Part shown: positions 5,888-7,672 of the stretch, piece after piece
Position numbering within the stretch: position 1 is the first letter of the stretch
How the letters are laid out: each line of letters opens with the position of its first letter
From: Deltaproteobacteria bacterium
Lineage (GTDB): Bacteria > Desulfobacterota > Desulfobacteria > C00003060
Length of the DNA stretch: 7,672 nucleotides
Reading direction: 5' to 3'
Assembly (NCBI GenBank): GCA_030667105.1
Contig: DAOUWN010000088.1
Coordinates: forward strand, 1 to 7,672
Translations under genes and position numbers: made by a program
The notes under the pieces: generated by a model
Told to the model about the DNA's origin: nothing
Databases searched by the model: none
The model's input: only the letters and a program-made list of their open reading frames with translations

Positions 5888-6985
5888 ATGGTCGTGTCGA
5901 GGGCCTTGAAGAGGCCACGACCCTATAAGGTTGCATCCATACGGGAAGAGATCGAGGCGCGTGAGAGGGAGTACCTTTCTTCATGTGCCTGCTTGAGCAG
6001 CGAGTCCAGGGGAAGGGTAACCTATGAAAAACCCTGTCCCATCCGTACGGAATTTCAACGAGACCGCGATCGCATTGTCTATTGCAATGCCTTCAGGCGC
6101 CTCAAGCACAAGACCCAGGTCTTTTTGTCACCGCTGGGAGACCACTACCGCACAAGGCTGACACACACCCTGGAGGTCTCTGAGATTGCACGTACCATTT
6201 CCAGGGCCTTGAAGCTGAACGAGGATTTGACCGAAGCCATAGCCCTTGGCCACGACTTGGGACACACGCCCTTCGGACACGGCGGCGAGGTTGTGCTAAA
6301 GGAGATCAGTGCAGAGGCTTTCTCTCACCCGGAACAGAGCGTAAGGGTCGTTGATGTGCTGGAAAGAGGCGGGCGAGGTCTCAACCTGACCTTTGAGGTT
6401 CGTGACGGGATCCTGAAGCATTCAAAGGGATACGGAGCGGTCCTGCCGGAGGAACCCGATGAGATGCCTGTGACCGTTGAGGGCAGGGTAGTGCGCTTTG
6501 CCGATATCATGGCCTATCTCAACCATGACTTGGATGATGCCATCCGAAGCGGAGTTATCCACACTGAGGACGTTCCGGGACTGTGTGTGGAAGTGCTGGG
6601 CAGTTCCCATCCTGAGCGTGTAAGGATCATGATAAACGACCTTGTGACATCAAGCCGGATTGAGGATGGGAAGATGCACCTTGCCCTGAGTCAATCGGTT
6701 TCCGAGGCCATGGATTCTCTCAGGCAGTTTCTCTATGACAATGTTTACCGTTCTGATCAGGTACACAGGGAGTTTGTAAAGGCCAAGAAAATCTTATCCG
6801 AGCTTTACTATTATCTGCTGGAAAACCAGGAAGTCTTTGAAAAAGAGATCAAGAAGATGGAGATGGGCGGCTTTCCGCCTGGCACGACCCGGGAGCGGAA
6901 GGTCTGTGATTTCGTTGCCAGCATAACCGACCGCTATGCCTTGAATCTTTTCGAAGAGATCTTTTTCCCATCCCCACTCGTTTAA
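5888..6985 (+). CDS. dgt: Deoxyguanosinetriphosphate triphosphohydrolase-family HD protein
   Basis: A 365-residue dNTP triphosphohydrolase, which splits dGTP (or another dNTP) into the deoxynucleoside and tripolyphosphate, helping set dNTP pools. The HD-domain metal ligands are all present: H93 (RLTHTLEV), H122-D123 (ALGHDLGHTPFGH) and D206 (RFADIMAYLNHDLDDA). The family signatures FQRDRDRI (56-63), FRRLKHKTQVF (69-79) and GDHYRTRL (84-91) precede them. Length suits the shorter dgt-like class rather than the E. coli enzyme of about 505 residues, so the preferred dNTP cannot be named. The ATG at 5888 has AGGAG nine bases upstream; the first 17 residues or so extend beyond where many relatives begin. 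A 76-residue gene follows at 13 bp, probably in the same transcript. The deaminase gene is divergent. Confidence 0.92.
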   Translation: MVVSRALKRPRPYKVASIREEIEAREREYLSSCACLSSESRGRVTYEKPCPIRTEFQRDRDRIVYCNAFRRLKHKTQVFLSPLGDHYRTRLTHTLEVSEIARTISRALKLNEDLTEAIALGHDLGHTPFGHGGEVVLKEISAEAFSHPEQSVRVVDVLERGGRGLNLTFEVRDGILKHSKGYGAVLPEEPDEMPVTVEGRVVRFADIMAYLNHDLDDAIRSGVIHTEDVPGLCVEVLGSSHPERVRIMINDLVTSSRIEDGKMHLALSQSVSEAMDSLRQFLYDNVYRSDQVHREFVKAKKILSELYYYLLENQEVFEKEIKKMEMGGFPPGTTRERKVCDFVASITDRYALNLFEEIFFPSPLV

Positions 6986-6998
6986 TAAGGAAGCACTT

Positions 6999-7229
6999 AT
7001 GGAAGAACCACGATACATAGCCTATGAAGAGGCAAAGAAGATTGTGGCAGAAGTCGTAGAAATGGAGCACCCCACCGCGGACGGGAAACGAATTTTCAAT
7101 GTGTACGATCACCGAGGGGCGTCAATCTGTTGGTTTGATGCTGACGAAGTGGAGGCTGAGGTGGATGCCCGGGAGTTCGAAGAGATTAAGGAACATATAT
7201 TGAAGTTTATTCCAGAGTGGGCAGTGTAG
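6999..7229 (+). CDS. Small acidic protein of unknown function
   Basis: A 76-residue protein with about 20 acidic and 9 basic residues, a central FNVYDHRGASICWFDADEV stretch (beta-strand-like, 33-51) between two charged helices, and no signal peptide or membrane segment. It begins 13 bp after the dgt stop with AAGGAAG about seven bases upstream of its ATG, so it is probably co-transcribed with dgt. Codon use and the good ribosome site support a real gene. I do not recognise a family; the single Cys and two His residues do not form a metal motif. A link to dNTP metabolism would rest on position only. Confidence 0.7.
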   Translation: MEEPRYIAYEEAKKIVAEVVEMEHPTADGKRIFNVYDHRGASICWFDADEVEAEVDAREFEEIKEHILKFIPEWAV

Positions 7230-7230
7230 G

Positions 7231-7331
7231 AGGCTGTGTTTCGGCTCTGGGGTGTAATACTTGCAGCACAAGCGTGCCTGTATTTCTGGAGGACATAATG
7301 GCGGGCCCCCAGAGCCGAAAACAGTTAGCCT
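7231..7331. repeat. 101-bp element bounded by a long inverted repeat
   Basis: TTTCGGCTCTGGGG (7239-7252) is an exact reverse complement of 7307-7320. One bulged G (7238) allows four more pairs (7234-7237 with 7321-7324), and AGGCT/AGCCT recur at the outer ends (7231-7235, 7327-7331). The 54-base loop holds a second small hairpin (7264-7269 with 7274-7280) and a GGAGG-ATG translation start (7288-7300). No T-run follows, so a plain terminator for the dgt transcript is only one option; a structured leader RNA or small palindromic mobile repeat are others. Confidence 0.5.
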
Positions 7332-7348
7332 GTCCCGAAAATTGCTGA
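7298..7348 (+). CDS. Candidate 16-residue leader ORF
   Basis: ATG at 7298 with GGAGG (7288-7292) five bases upstream, one of the best ribosome sites in the window; sixteen codons (MAGPQSRKQLACPENC) then TGA at 7346-7348. The start lies in the loop of the 7231-7331 inverted repeat and the coding part runs through its right arm, so translation would open that stem. Its stop overlaps the ATG at 7348 (TGATG). It may be chance; there is no homology evidence. Confidence 0.25.
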   Translation: MAGPQSRKQLACPENC

Positions 7349-7533
7349 TGGAAAATAAAATCGTAACTTCATATAGGATGTTTAGCATGTCCAAAAGCCA
7401 TTGTCAAGCATATATTGTGGTCCATGCAAAAAAAAACGCAATATATAGTATCTTCGTGGCATCCTCGGTTATCTTCTGCTACTCAATCACTCCTTTTGGC
7501 ATTGGCTCAGAATATTCTCAGCCCAGCATATAG
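7348..7533 (+). CDS. Candidate 61-residue hydrophobic small protein, coupled to the leader ORF
   Basis: The ORF starts at the TGATG overlap with the mini-ORF and has no Shine-Dalgarno of its own, so expression would need translational coupling. Residues 28-29 are Lys-Lys, followed by a hydrophobic segment at 31-53 ([20 protein letters not shown]) that could span a membrane. The region is clearly more AT-rich than the flanking genes. The last 16 bp overlap the 3' end of the convergent SDR gene. Without homologs it could equally be a chance ORF in an intergenic spacer. Confidence 0.2.
   Translation: MENKIVTSYRMFSMSKSHCQAYIVVHAKKNAIYSIFVASSVIFCYSITPFGIGSEYSQPSI
7379..7407 (-). promoter_or_regulatory. 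Possible antisense promoter facing the 7348 junction
   Basis: On the minus strand TTGACA (7407-7402) is followed after 17 bases by TAAACA (7384-7379), preceded by TGC (extended -10). Transcription from about 7372 would run leftwards across the TGATG junction and the mini-ORF. A weak ACAG/CTGT stem (7321-7324 with 7330-7333) with a following TTTT on that strand could end a transcript of about 55 nt. No minus-strand gene is positioned to use this promoter. Confidence 0.35.
7410..7446. repeat. AT-rich inverted repeat with A9 run
   Basis: ATATATTG (7410-7417) and CAATATAT (7439-7446) are reverse complements around a 21-base loop holding nine A residues (7428-7436). It lies downstream of the SDR gene on its transcript (where the run reads as T9), so it may help end that transcript, but the T-run is inside rather than after the stem. 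Confidence 0.3.
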
Positions 7534-7672
7534 CCTCCGTCAAGCCTGAGCACGCTGCCGGTCATGAAAGATGCGTCACGAATGATAAAAAGCGCCGCTT
7601 TTACAACATCTTCGATACGACCCAGTCGTCCCAGTGGGGTGTGATCAACAATTTCTTGCCGTTGGCTTTGGG
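7518..7672 (-). CDS. Short-chain dehydrogenase/reductase (SDR), C-terminal end only
   Basis: Fifty residues and a TGA (7520-7518) are visible; the rest lies beyond the right edge. [19 protein letters not shown] (10-28 of the visible part) and the end [16 protein letters not shown] are the classical SDR C-terminus: the PLGR-x-G-x-xEDV loop, the (S/F)xTG turn and the LDGG strand that closes the Rossmann fold. It is a probable NAD(P)-dependent oxidoreductase of the FabG-like classical group. The catalytic Tyr-Lys and the cofactor-binding TGxxxGxG are not in view, so substrate and activity cannot be judged. It converges on the dgt/76-residue gene unit. Confidence 0.88.
   Translation of the reverse strand, partial: QSQRQEIVDHTPLGRLGRIEDVVKAALFIIRDASFMTGSVLRLDGGYMLG

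Noticed and set aside
7344..7350. UGA at the end of the mini-ORF as a selenocysteine codon (would give a C-U pair)
   Set aside because: No bacterial SECIS-like hairpin follows the TGA; the next 40 bases are AT-rich and unstructured, and a TGATG coupling reading is simpler.
1760..7500. 12-base match ACTCCTTTTGGC at 1760-1771 and 7489-7500 as a dispersed repeat
   Set aside because: One or two 12-base matches are expected by chance in a window of this size, and the flanks do not match.

Overview
This 7.7-kb window looks like ordinary-to-accessory chromosome of an anaerobic Desulfobacterota (former Deltaproteobacteria) bacterium. That assignment is inference: it rests on the gene types, on protein wording I associate with that group (two YkgJ-type cysteine-cluster proteins, an HsdR-N-like protein with an 'ILKC' motif, a dGTPase of the QVF/GDHYRTRL type), on strong GGAGG-type ribosome sites and on foldback hairpins between genes. 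No tRNA, rRNA, CRISPR array, transposase or phage gene was seen.

Layout. At the left edge is the 3' two-thirds of a short-form mannose-1-phosphate guanylyltransferase (+). It converges, through a 24-bp hairpin, on YkgJ-like protein A (-). A 274-bp divergent control region follows, then a zinc-ribbon/HEAT-like protein (+). This converges with only 10 bp to spare on an HsdR-N-like protein (-), which lies downstream of a radical SAM enzyme (-) across a 65-bp foldback repeat. YkgJ-like protein B (+) is divergent from the radical SAM gene across 67 bp that contain a palindrome. A TadA-like deaminase (-) then stands divergent from a dGTPase-family gene (+), which is followed at 13 bp by a 76-residue acidic protein. 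The window closes with a structured region of about 290 bp and the 3' end of an SDR oxidoreductase (-).

How the genes may work together. The most unusual part is 832-5110. Two paralogous eight-cysteine proteins, about 44% identical over their first 117 residues by hand count and with identical spacing of the first seven cysteines, bracket a radical SAM enzyme with six C-terminal cysteines, a degenerate nuclease-fold protein and a zinc-ribbon protein. I infer a metal/redox-dependent modification module, but its substrate is unknown and no RiPP-like precursor peptide is visible.

The second unusual part is 7231-7533. A long inverted repeat encloses a GGAGG-ATG mini-ORF whose stop overlaps (TGATG) the start of a 61-codon ORF with a hydrophobic segment. 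A consensus-like promoter on the opposite strand faces the junction. This resembles the general layout of type I toxin-antitoxin loci, but it is a hypothesis with low confidence. The deaminase/dGTPase pair is ordinary nucleotide metabolism.
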